DNA from: Roseobacter sp.
Lineage (GTDB): Bacteria > Pseudomonadota > Alphaproteobacteria > Rhodobacterales > Rhodobacteraceae
Length of the DNA: 45,698 nt
Direction: 5' to 3'
Assembly: GCF_024639605.1 (NCBI RefSeq)
Contig: NZ_JAHEHZ010000007.1
Span: 1-45,698 of the forward strand
The notes under the pieces were generated by a model. The model searched no databases, was not told the DNA's origin, and saw only the letters and a list, made by a program, of their open reading frames with translations. How positions within the stretch are numbered: the first letter of the stretch is position 1; every line of letters starts with the position of its first letter. The position numbers were made by a program, and so were the translations under genes. Of the stretch, positions 9,395 to 21,842 are shown piece by piece.

Positions 9395-10789
9395 ATGACT
9401 GCTCATCAGACTATTGCGACACCGGAGAAAAACCGCGCGCTTGCCGAGGCTGCGGCAGCGCTGGGGTATGAGATCGTCGATATCGCGGGCTTTCTTGATC
9501 TGGTCGAAGAGCACGCGCTGGCGCAGCGAAAATGCCTGAAGGTGCTGACAACCCGGGCCGGCGATATGACAAAGGCAAATAACGATGTGCGCGAGGCAGT
9601 GCGCACCATGGCCGGCAGCACGTCAGAGACCGCGCGCGACGTACAGTCTTCGGCAGCACTTGTGCGCCGTTCAGGAGAAAAGACCCAGGCGGTGGCGGAA
9701 TGGGTCACCGAACTGGCGGAACGTACAAACCGGGTCACCGATACGCTGGCTGCCGCCCGGGCAAATAACCAGCAGATTGCGACGATAGCGACCCAGGTAA
9801 ACACCCTTGCCATCAACGCCAAAATCGAGGCCGCGCGCGCGGGCGATGCGGGCAAGGGGTTTGCGGTTGTGGCGGATGCGATTAACAGCCTGTCGGGTAT
9901 GACGCGGGAGGCCGCCCGGGAAATCTCGGAAAATATCGAGACGTTGACGGCCTGGATCGGCGAACTGGGCCGTGAAGCCGCCGATATTGCCGGCGAGGCC
10001 GCCAGCGTTCTGGAGCACGCCGGTGACACTGATACAGCTCTGATCCGGATAGAATCATCCGTTGATGCCGCGAGCCTTCAAGCCCAACGCATTTCCGAGC
10101 AGGCAGACCGGGTGGAGGCGGCGATGACCGATTTCACCCCCGCCGTGAACGAAATCAGAAACGCCGTTGAGAGCACATCAGGAGGGATCGAGCAGACGAA
10201 CAGACGCGTGCTGCGGCTCATCGATACCTCTGAAAAAATCGTTCAGTTTACCGCTTTCCTTACAGACCGGTCAGTGGACACCCCCTTTATCAGTAAGGTT
10301 CGCGAGGTCGCTGCCGGAATCGGTGCGGCCTTTGAGCGGGGCCTTTCAGAGGGCCGCGTTACCAAAGAGCAGCTTTTCGACCGCAGCTACCGCCAGACGG
10401 CAGGTACAGAGCCGGAACAGTTTACTACTGCGGCCACGGCTTTTTTCGACCGGGTGCTGCCAGCGCTGCAGGAACCGGTGACGGCCTTTGACCCGCGGGT
10501 GGTTTTTTGTGCCTCAGTGGATGTGAACGGCTATCTGCCGACCCATAACAGGAAGTTCTCACAGCCGCCGGGACCGGATCCGGTGTGGAATACCGCACAT
10601 TGCCGGAACCGCCGTATCTTTAACGATCGCGTGGGCCTCAAGGCGGGGCGCAATACCGACCCCTTCCTGCTCCAGGTCTATCGCCGGGACATGGGTGGCG
10701 GTGAATTCACCATGATGAAAGATCTTTCTGCGCCTGTAATGGTAGGCGGGCGGCACTGGGGCGGCGTGCGCCTCGCCTATACCTTCTGA
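9395..10789 (+). CDS. Soluble methyl-accepting chemotaxis protein with C-terminal sensor-like domain
   Basis: '[40 protein letters not shown]' MCP signalling tip; no TM segment; C-terminal '[87 protein letters not shown]' resembles a PAS/Cache-type module. Confidence 0.88.
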   Translation: MTAHQTIATPEKNRALAEAAAALGYEIVDIAGFLDLVEEHALAQRKCLKVLTTRAGDMTKANNDVREAVRTMAGSTSETARDVQSSAALVRRSGEKTQAVAEWVTELAERTNRVTDTLAAARANNQQIATIATQVNTLAINAKIEAARAGDAGKGFAVVADAINSLSGMTREAAREISENIETLTAWIGELGREAADIAGEAASVLEHAGDTDTALIRIESSVDAASLQAQRISEQADRVEAAMTDFTPAVNEIRNAVESTSGGIEQTNRRVLRLIDTSEKIVQFTAFLTDRSVDTPFISKVREVAAGIGAAFERGLSEGRVTKEQLFDRSYRQTAGTEPEQFTTAATAFFDRVLPALQEPVTAFDPRVVFCASVDVNGYLPTHNRKFSQPPGPDPVWNTAHCRNRRIFNDRVGLKAGRNTDPFLLQVYRRDMGGGEFTMMKDLSAPVMVGGRHWGGVRLAYTF

Positions 10790-10794
10790 GCGGC

Positions 10795-10833
10795 AAAAAA
10801 AAGCGCCGCACATCCGGGACAGGATGGCGGCGC
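10795..10833 (-). terminator. Rho-independent terminator downstream of the small ORF 10959-11087
   Basis: Minus strand: GCGCCGCCATCCTGTCCCGGATGTGCGGCGC followed by TTTTTTTT. Confidence 0.85.
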
Positions 10834-10958
10834 AGGTGAAAGCGTCTCTCATGTGGGACCCGGTCATACGGTCAGAACGGGGAACAGGCAGTGTTCGTTC
10901 TGAGCACAGTGTTGGGACAGTGCAACAGGTATGGCCGGCACGAGATCGCAGGCAGAAA

Positions 10959-11087
10959 TCAGATAAACGAAGGCAGATGCAGGCCGACCATGAGGATCAC
11001 CACAAGAGCCGCAGCCCCGGCAACATCCTGAACCAGCGTGGCCTGTGACCGTGTCGCTAAAGTTTTGATCATCGAAAGCGTTTGCAT
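10959..11087 (-). CDS. 42-aa putative single-pass membrane protein (not in ORF track)
   Basis: ATG CAA ACG ... translates MQTLSMIKTLATRSQATLVQDVAGAAALVVILMVGLHLPSFI*; GGAG 7 nt upstream of ATG; hydrophobic VAGAAALVVILMVGLHL; own terminator at 10795-10833. Confidence 0.7.
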   Translation of the reverse strand: MQTLSMIKTLATRSQATLVQDVAGAAALVVILMVGLHLPSFI

Positions 11088-11140
11088 CTGCTGTCTCCGT
11101 TTGTTGCTTATTTGTTCTCATATCCTTAAGGACATGTAAA

Positions 11141-11155
11141 GAACTTTTTAAGAAC
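11141..11155. promoter_or_regulatory. Putative LexA (SOS) box, alphaproteobacterial type
   Basis: GAAC-TTTTTAA-GAAC: exact match to GAACN7GAAC (= GTTCN7GTTC), 53 bp upstream of the small ORF start. Confidence 0.68.
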
Positions 11156-11183
11156 ATTAGTGAACATTCTGATGCGCGCGCAG

Positions 11184-15400
<4,217 letters not shown>

Positions 15401-15486
15401 TCACACATCGTTTGTCTGAAGACAGATATGCCGCTGTGGGGTGCAGGTCCAGTCGTTTCCGGCAACGCCTGCAGGCTCAGCCGTCT

Positions 15487-15518
15487 GGTCCGGAGCAGGA
15501 TCCTCTCTGCTCCGGACC
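15487..15518. other. Perfect 12-bp inverted repeat (hairpin) between ligA start and ctrA stop, no adjacent T-tract
   Basis: GGTCCGGAGCAG-GATCCTCT-CTGCTCCGGACC. Confidence 0.8.
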
Positions 15519-15531
15519 GGTGCTGCATATA

Positions 15532-16251
15532 TCAGGCTCCGACGGCTATAGGCTGCGGATCGTCGGCAAGGGAAGGGTCGGGATCGCGCAGGACATACCC
15601 GCGTCCCCAGACCGTCTCGATATAATTGTCACCGCCCGTGGCCTGCGAGAGTTTCTTGCGGAGTTTGCAGATAAACACATCGATGATCTTGAGCTCCGGC
15701 TCGTCCATGCCGCCATAAAGATGGTTGAGAAACATTTCTTTTGTCAGTGTCGTGCCTTTTCTGAGCGAAAGAAGTTCAAGCATCTGATATTCTTTGCCTG
15801 TCAGATGCACCGCCTTGTTCTCGACGCTGACCGTCTTGGCATCAAGGTTCACCGAGATCATACCGGTATCGATAACTGACTGCGAATGTCCCTTGGAACG
15901 TCGGATAATGGCGTGAATACGCGCAACCAGTTCTTCGCGGTGGAAAGGCTTGGTCAGGTAATCATCCGCGCCGAAGCCGAAACCCTTGATCTTGTTCTCG
16001 GTATCGTCGGCACCTGAAAGTATAAGGATCGGCGTCTCAATCCGCGACAGGCGCAACTGGCGCAACACCTCATGGCCGTTCATATCCGGCAGGTCGAGGT
16101 CGAGCAGAATTAGATCGTAATCATACAGCTTCGCAAGATCGATCCCCTCTTCGCCAAGATCTGTCGCATACACATTCAGATTGGCATGGGTCAGCATCAG
16201 TTCGATACTTTTCGAGGTGGTGGGGTCATCTTCCACTAGCAGTACACGCAT
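15532..16251 (-). CDS. ctrA: Cell-cycle response regulator CtrA
   Basis: [67 protein letters not shown]...[22 protein letters not shown]; start trimmed from 16314. Confidence 0.96.
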   Translation of the reverse strand: MRVLLVEDDPTTSKSIELMLTHANLNVYATDLGEEGIDLAKLYDYDLILLDLDLPDMNGHEVLRQLRLSRIETPILILSGADDTENKIKGFGFGADDYLTKPFHREELVARIHAIIRRSKGHSQSVIDTGMISVNLDAKTVSVENKAVHLTGKEYQMLELLSLRKGTTLTKEMFLNHLYGGMDEPELKIIDVFICKLRKKLSQATGGDNYIETVWGRGYVLRDPDPSLADDPQPIAVGA

Positions 16252-16286
16252 CACGTTCTCCACAAAGGGCCGGTTGTTGTCTTGCG

Positions 16287-16321
16287 TTAACCTTGACGAA
16301 AAAAGGTTAACCACACGTTAC
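16287..16321. promoter_or_regulatory. Putative CtrA binding region in the ctrA promoter
   Basis: 8-bp inverted repeat TTAACCTT-GACGAAAA-AAGGTTAA (16287-16310) overlapping TTAA-CCACACG-TTAC (16307-16321), one mismatch from TTAAN7TTAA. Confidence 0.55.
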
Positions 16322-16348
16322 CGTCACAGAAAAAGATAAGCGAACAAC

Positions 16349-16627
16349 TTAAGGTTGTCTATACTTTTGTAGAGTTGTTGTTTTGAGTGCTTCCTCTCCG
16401 TGCTCCGAGACCGCTTTGACCCATGCCTGAAACTCGTCTTCACTGAGCGAATACCGCTTAAGGGCCTCGCCCTGCGGGATCAGCCCGTAGGCGACGCCCC
16501 GGACAACGGCTGCTTTGCGCGACGCGACCCAGCGCCTTGTCGTCGCGGGCGGAAGATCCGCCTGGGTCATCACTGTCCCGTCTGCAAGGGTGACAGAGCG
16601 TGGCCCGTCCACTTTCCTGAGGTACAT
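16349..16627 (-). CDS. sciP: DUF1153 protein, SciP-like (small CtrA inhibitory protein)
   Basis: MYLRKVDGPRSVTLADGTVMTQADLPPATTRRWVASRKAAVVRGVAYGLIPQGEALKRYSLSEDEFQAWVKAVSEHGEEALKTTTLQKYRQ, the DUF1153/SciP pattern. Confidence 0.85.
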   Translation of the reverse strand: MYLRKVDGPRSVTLADGTVMTQADLPPATTRRWVASRKAAVVRGVAYGLIPQGEALKRYSLSEDEFQAWVKAVSEHGEEALKTTTLQKYRQP

Positions 16628-16701
16628 AACAGATCACTCTTTACTGGTTCTTCCGCTCTGCACCTTGACCTGCGGGCCTTAAAGACCCATGAAGCGCCCT
16701 C

Positions 16702-16729
16702 TTGAGAGTAATTAGACTTTTCTTATATT
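16702..16729 (+). promoter_or_regulatory. Candidate sigma70-type promoter for mnmA
   Basis: TTGAGA-N16-TATATT about 26 bp upstream of the mnmA ATG. Confidence 0.45.
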
Positions 16730-16754
16730 TCCCCGGAATCGCCGGAGACACTTA

Positions 16755-17897
16755 ATGCCACTGGATCAGACCCCTCCTTTGAACTCGCTGGGCTTTGCCA
16801 AAGCACCGGCAGACACGCGCGTGATTGTTGCCATGTCGGGTGGTGTGGACAGTTCCGTTGTCGCCGCCATGCTGGCCGAAGAAGGCTATGATGTGGTCGG
16901 TGTCACCCTGCAGCTTTATGATCACGGCGCCGCACTCGCGAAAAAGGGAGCCTGTTGTGCCGGTCTGGATATCCATGACGCCCGCCGTGTCGCTGAAACT
17001 ATGGGGTTTCCGCACTATGTGCTCGACTATGAAAACATCTTCAAAGACGCAGTGATCGACGAGTTTGCTGAAAGCTACCTGGGCGGCGCTACGCCGGTGC
17101 CCTGCATCCGGTGCAACGAGCGGGTTAAATTCCGCGATCTCCTGGAAACGGCAAAAGATCTGGAGGCCGATTGCATGGCGACCGGTCACTATATTCAGCG
17201 CAAGACCGGTGATGGTGGTGCCGAGCTGCACTGTGCTGCCGACAGCAACCGTGATCAAAGCTATTTTCTGTTCTCAACCACGCGCGAGCAACTGGAATAC
17301 CTGCGTTTTCCGCTGGGGCACCTGCCGTCAAAAAACGATACCCGGGCACTTGCTGCAAAATACGGGCTCAGCGTGGCCGATAAACCCGACAGTCAGGACA
17401 TCTGCTTTGTCCCTAACGGTGATTACGCCTCGGTGATCCGCAAGCTGCGCCCCGAAGCCGCAGACCCGGGAGAAATCGTACATGCCGACGGCCGGGTGCT
17501 GGGGCACCATGACGGTGTGATCCATTACACCATCGGGCAGCGCCGCGGTCTGGGAATCGGCGGGCTCTCTGAGCCGCTCTATGTTGTGAAACTCGACGCT
17601 GATGCAAAAAAGGTCGTGGTCGGTCCGAAAGAAATGCTTTCCACCCGCACGGTACCGGTGCGCGAGATCAACTGGCTCGGGGATGCGCCCCTGACCTCAC
17701 AGCCCGCATGGCAGGTCAGCGTGCGCGTGCGCTCGACCCGTCCGCCTACAGAAGCCATCATCCGGCCGCTCAGTGATACCGAAGCCACGGTTGAACTGAT
17801 CACACCGGAGGAAGGCATTTCGCCGGGACAGGCCTGTGTATTCTATGACCGGGACAGCAGCCGCATCTTCGGTGGTGGCTGGATCCACAAGGGCTGA
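16755..17897 (+). CDS. mnmA: tRNA 2-thiouridine(34) synthase
   Basis: [36 protein letters not shown]...[11 protein letters not shown]...[10 protein letters not shown]...[13 protein letters not shown]. Confidence 0.97.
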   Translation: MPLDQTPPLNSLGFAKAPADTRVIVAMSGGVDSSVVAAMLAEEGYDVVGVTLQLYDHGAALAKKGACCAGLDIHDARRVAETMGFPHYVLDYENIFKDAVIDEFAESYLGGATPVPCIRCNERVKFRDLLETAKDLEADCMATGHYIQRKTGDGGAELHCAADSNRDQSYFLFSTTREQLEYLRFPLGHLPSKNDTRALAAKYGLSVADKPDSQDICFVPNGDYASVIRKLRPEAADPGEIVHADGRVLGHHDGVIHYTIGQRRGLGIGGLSEPLYVVKLDADAKKVVVGPKEMLSTRTVPVREINWLGDAPLTSQPAWQVSVRVRSTRPPTEAIIRPLSDTEATVELITPEEGISPGQACVFYDRDSSRIFGGGWIHKG

Positions 17898-17982
17898 ATT
17901 TTTTCCCGACAGAAACATTCTGCGCGTGGCGCCCCGCCTGCAGGGGCGCAAAAATGGTGTCCGGCGCAAGCCGGCCTTCGGA

Positions 17983-19143
17983 TCAGCTGCGCGCGAGCCC
18001 GTCAATCACCGCTCTTGCCGCGCGCAGACCCGGCGCTTCGCCTCCCTCGCCCAGACGCTGCATGGTCAGCTCCATGGCCGCCATCTGATCGCCCGGGTTT
18101 GCGAGTACCCGGCGCAGGCCTGCGGCGATATTCTCCGGCGTACAGGCCGGTCCGAGATACTCCGGCACCACCCGCGTATCGGTCACCAGATTGACCAGCG
18201 TGACCGTATCTATGAGCGCCATGGCCTTTATGATCCGGAATGTCAGCCACTGCATGTTGTAGGCAATGACCATAGGAGTGCGCGCCGCGGCCAGTTCCAG
18301 CGATACGGTGCCGGATGCGGCCAGCGCCACATCCGCGGCGCGAAAGGCCGCACGCTTTTCCGCAATGGCCCTGTCTGTCGTCTCTTCCCGCGGGTCGAGC
18401 ACCAGAGCGGGCACCGGCCACTTGCCTGCCAAGTCGCGCACCATATCCGCCACAGGGGCGGCTGCAGGCACCACGATCCGCAGGCCGGGCACGTCATTTT
18501 GCAAAGAGCCCAGTGCTGCGCCAAAGACCGGTGCGAGCCGGCCGACCTCACCCCGGCGGGAGCCGGGCAATACCAGCACCAGAGGCGCCTCACCGATCCC
18601 GTGACGCGCACGGAATGCGAGCGCCTCATCGTTATCGGCCTGACGTTCGGCCACCACAGGATGGCCCACAAAATCACAGTCCATGCCGTGAGCGGTCATC
18701 AGAGGCGGCTCAAAGGGAAGCACGGCGAGCACATGATCGATAAAGGCTGACATTTTCCGTGCCCGTCCCGGACGCCATGCCCAGACCGTCGGGGCCACGT
18801 AATGCACCGTGCGCACGTCTGAGGCTGCTTTAACCCGGCTGGCGACCCGCAGCGAAAAATCGGGGCTGTCGATGGTAATCAGAACATCTGGCCGGGTGTC
18901 GATCACCGCCTGCGCCGTCTCGCGGATCCGCGCCATCAGGGCGCGGTATCTGGGCAAAATCTCGGTAATGCCCATGACGCTGAGCTCTTCCATGGGAAAG
19001 CGGCTGGTTAACCCCTGTCCCTGCATCCCGTCGCCGCCGATACCGTCAAACGTGACACCGGGTACCAGTTCCTGCAATCCGGCCATCAGCGCGGCCCCCA
19101 GCCGGTCGCCTGAGGGCTCACCGGCAATGATGAAAACGCGCAT
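17983..19143 (-). CDS. lpxB: Lipid-A-disaccharide synthase
   Basis: MRVFIIAGEPSGDRLGAALMAGLQEL...FDGIGGDGMQGQGL...HYVAPTVWAWRPGRARKM. Confidence 0.96.
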   Translation of the reverse strand: MRVFIIAGEPSGDRLGAALMAGLQELVPGVTFDGIGGDGMQGQGLTSRFPMEELSVMGITEILPRYRALMARIRETAQAVIDTRPDVLITIDSPDFSLRVASRVKAASDVRTVHYVAPTVWAWRPGRARKMSAFIDHVLAVLPFEPPLMTAHGMDCDFVGHPVVAERQADNDEALAFRARHGIGEAPLVLVLPGSRRGEVGRLAPVFGAALGSLQNDVPGLRIVVPAAAPVADMVRDLAGKWPVPALVLDPREETTDRAIAEKRAAFRAADVALAASGTVSLELAAARTPMVIAYNMQWLTFRIIKAMALIDTVTLVNLVTDTRVVPEYLGPACTPENIAAGLRRVLANPGDQMAAMELTMQRLGEGGEAPGLRAARAVIDGLARS

Positions 19144-19934
19144 CAGCTGATGTCCCGTGACCAGATGACGAGCCCTGCCTGATCCGCGCGGGCAAGTGTT
19201 TCGGCAGCCTCCAGCAGGATCACCTTGCCTGCGGCAATCACCAGTCCGGCAAGCCCTGCCTTTATCAGTGCGTCTATTGTATCAGGGCCTACGGTCGGCA
19301 CATCGATCCGCATGTCCTGACCCGACTTCGGCACTTTTATCAGCAGGGCGCGGGACTGTACGGTGCGCGCAGGCAGCGTGGCCAGCATATGATCCGTGCC
19401 GCCGCGCGCCTCAATGCCCCAGACCTGGCCCGCGCCCACCACGCAGCCCTGGCCCACATCCAGCGGCGCGAGAGCCGCAAGCACGGCAAGGCCGCGGTCT
19501 GCATCCGCGCGCATTTTATCATCGGGCTCTTTACGGCTCAGCACGCCGGCCGGTGCCAGCAACTCAGGCGCCAGCTCATGTGCAGCGCGAACCCTGAAGC
19601 CCCGCTCCTCGAAGGCGCCGACCACCGCGCGCAGAGCGGCGTCATCACCACCGCCAAGCGCGCGCAGCATTGCAGGCACCAGCGGCAGCGTCGCTGCATC
19701 AAATTTCATCGGGCTGATCGACGGGCGGTCTATCGCGCCGCAAAAGCAGACTTCTGTTACACCACGTGCGCGCAGTGTTTTCAGAAAGGAGCCCAGACGC
19801 TCCAGCCGGAAACTCAGGTCAACGCGCAACCCGTCGGGCTCGAACCCTTCGAGCACACAGATAAGCGGTGCGGTATCCAGCTTTGCGACCACCTGCGCCG
19901 GCAGCCCGCCGCGCCCTGCGATCAGCGCAAGCAT
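19143..19934 (-). CDS. lpxI: UDP-2,3-diacylglucosamine diphosphatase, LpxI type
   Basis: LALIAGRGGLPAQVV...GAIDRPSISPMKFDAATLPLVPAMLRALGGGDDAALRAVVGAFEERGFRV; between lpxA and lpxB. Confidence 0.92.
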   Translation of the reverse strand: MLALIAGRGGLPAQVVAKLDTAPLICVLEGFEPDGLRVDLSFRLERLGSFLKTLRARGVTEVCFCGAIDRPSISPMKFDAATLPLVPAMLRALGGGDDAALRAVVGAFEERGFRVRAAHELAPELLAPAGVLSRKEPDDKMRADADRGLAVLAALAPLDVGQGCVVGAGQVWGIEARGGTDHMLATLPARTVQSRALLIKVPKSGQDMRIDVPTVGPDTIDALIKAGLAGLVIAAGKVILLEAAETLARADQAGLVIWSRDIS

Positions 19935-20716
19935 CAGCGCGGTGTCAGGAAATGGCGATCACTGTCGGCCAGCACGAAATCAACAATCTCGCGCACGTAA
20001 TCGCTTGTTGTCTCATCGCGCAGCCGTGCTGCGCGGTTATGAAAGGTGCCCTCGCCCTGGGCCAGCATCTGAAAGCCTGCCCGCAGCGCGGTGATATCGC
20101 TCCGCGACACGCCGCGCCGTTTGAGCCCTACAAGATTGAGACCGTGCAGTTCGCCGCGCGGGGCCTGTACCAGGCCATAGGGGATCACGTCATTGGTCAC
20201 CATCGTAACGGCCCCGATGATCGCCCCGCGCCCGATACGCACAAACTGGTGCACGCCCGACAGCCCGCCGACGATCACATCATCCTCAAGCACGCAATGC
20301 CCGGCAATCGCCACAGAATTCACGATGACGCAGTTGTTGCCGATCATCGCGTCATGGGCGATGTGACAGCCGGCCATAAAAAGACAGTCATCGCCGATGC
20401 GGGTAAGCCCGCCGCCGCCTTCGGTGCCTGTGTTCATTGTCACATGCTCGCGGATGCGGTTGCGTTTGCCGATGACCAGACGGGTGGATTCGCCTTTGAA
20501 TTTCAGGTCCTGCGGGATCTCACCGATCACGGAAAAGGGAAAAATCTCCGTATCCTCGCCGATTTCGGTCTGGCCGGTCACAACCACGTGGCTTTTGAGC
20601 ACAACGCCGGGCGCGATGGTCACATCCGGTCCGATCACACAGAACGGGCCGATTGTCGCGCCCGGATCAATCTGTGCGCCGTCTTCGATCACCGCACTGG
20701 GATGAATACCGCTCAT
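19934..20716 (-). CDS. lpxA: Acyl-ACP--UDP-N-acetylglucosamine O-acyltransferase
   Basis: MSGIHPSAVIEDGAQIDPGATIGPFCVIGPDVTIAPGVVLKSHVVV hexapeptide repeats; start trimmed from 20755. Confidence 0.96.
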   Translation of the reverse strand: MSGIHPSAVIEDGAQIDPGATIGPFCVIGPDVTIAPGVVLKSHVVVTGQTEIGEDTEIFPFSVIGEIPQDLKFKGESTRLVIGKRNRIREHVTMNTGTEGGGGLTRIGDDCLFMAGCHIAHDAMIGNNCVIVNSVAIAGHCVLEDDVIVGGLSGVHQFVRIGRGAIIGAVTMVTNDVIPYGLVQAPRGELHGLNLVGLKRRGVSRSDITALRAGFQMLAQGEGTFHNRAARLRDETTSDYVREIVDFVLADSDRHFLTPR

Positions 20717-20721
20717 GTGCC

Positions 20722-21180
20722 TCAGCCCAAGTCCATCATCGCGGTGAATTCGCATTCAGCGGCCATTTCGCCTTCGACGGATGCAACTCCGCCAAACCGC
20801 CAGACTTTTGCGCCGGGTTTGCCGCGCAGCGTCTCGACCTTCATTTCCAGCACATCACCAGGGCCGACCTTGCGGCGGAACTTGGCTTTGTCGATGGCCA
20901 TGAAAAAAACCTTCATGTTCTTGTCCGCCATATCCATGGAGACACCCACCATAACGGCGGCCGACTGCGCCATCGCCTCGATGATCGTAACGCCGGGCAT
21001 GACGGGCATGCCGGGAAAATGCCCCTGAAAATGCGGCTCGTTCATGGTGACATTCTTGATGCCGGTGGCCGAGGCCGTGCCATCGATATCGATCACCTTG
21101 TCGACAAGCAGGAACGGATAACGGTGGGGCAGAATGCGCTGGATCAGCTGAATGTCAGCCTGTACGGGCGTGCTTGTCAT
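20722..21180 (-). CDS. fabZ: 3-hydroxyacyl-ACP dehydratase
   Basis: [21 protein letters not shown]...[29 protein letters not shown]. Confidence 0.96.
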   Translation of the reverse strand: MTSTPVQADIQLIQRILPHRYPFLLVDKVIDIDGTASATGIKNVTMNEPHFQGHFPGMPVMPGVTIIEAMAQSAAVMVGVSMDMADKNMKVFFMAIDKAKFRRKVGPGDVLEMKVETLRGKPGAKVWRFGGVASVEGEMAAECEFTAMMDLG

Positions 21181-21262
21181 TGAAGGTGTCCTTTTATCGT
21201 CAAGGGCTTGTACCTGCCTAGCAAGTCAGATCACCGGGGGCAAGCGCCGCCTGGCGGGGGCA

Positions 21263-21838
21263 TTATTCGTCAGGCACCGTGCCTTCTTCGGCGAGCACGC
21301 TGTCGATACGGGTGATGGCGGTCAGGGTGATATCCACCGCATTAGAGCTGATAAAGACCGAGCGGCGCTCCATAACGACCGCTGCACCTGCCTCACGCAT
21401 CATCTGTTCCAGCACCGGGGCTGCTGCATTGAGAAAGACCACGCGGGCCTCTTCAAGCGTGTTGTTGAGTTCGCGCGCCTTGGCATCCTGTTCGCGGCGC
21501 GTGTTCTGGACTTTTTCATCAAAGGCATCGGCCAGTTCGCGGAATTCAGCAGGCGTGATGGTCGAACGCAGATCGGTCAGGTTCTTTTCTTCGACACCCA
21601 GCGCGTCTTCAATGCGGCGGTTTTCCGCAGCCAGTTCCGCACCCCTTGCATCAACCTCACCGATGATGCGCCGGCCATAAGCGCTCTGCTCAAAGAGCCG
21701 TTCCGCATCAATGGTCAGCACCGGGCTCTGAATTGTGAGCCCGCCCTGGGCGGTCTGCTGCTGTGCACCCGCCAGGGGTGCCGCCAGACAGAGTGCGACT
21801 GCGGCCATCAGCAGTGCGCCGGATGCCTGCACCGTCAC
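21263..21838 (-). CDS. OmpH/Skp family periplasmic chaperone (GTG start)
   Basis: VTVQASGALLMAAVALCLAAPLAGAQ signal peptide; ILTIDAERLFEQSAYGRRIIGEVDARGAELAAENRRIEDALGVEEKNLTDLR coiled coil; directly downstream of bamA. Confidence 0.85.
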   Translation of the reverse strand: MTVQASGALLMAAVALCLAAPLAGAQQQTAQGGLTIQSPVLTIDAERLFEQSAYGRRIIGEVDARGAELAAENRRIEDALGVEEKNLTDLRSTITPAEFRELADAFDEKVQNTRREQDAKARELNNTLEEARVVFLNAAAPVLEQMMREAGAAVVMERRSVFISSNAVDITLTAITRIDSVLAEEGTVPDE

Positions 21839-21842
21839 CGGA

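Noticed and set aside
19868-21028. 386-aa plus-strand ORF over lpxA/fabZ (also 12078..13145 over recG and 39393..40487 over aroB)
   Set aside because: Shadow ORFs of conserved genes on the opposite strand.
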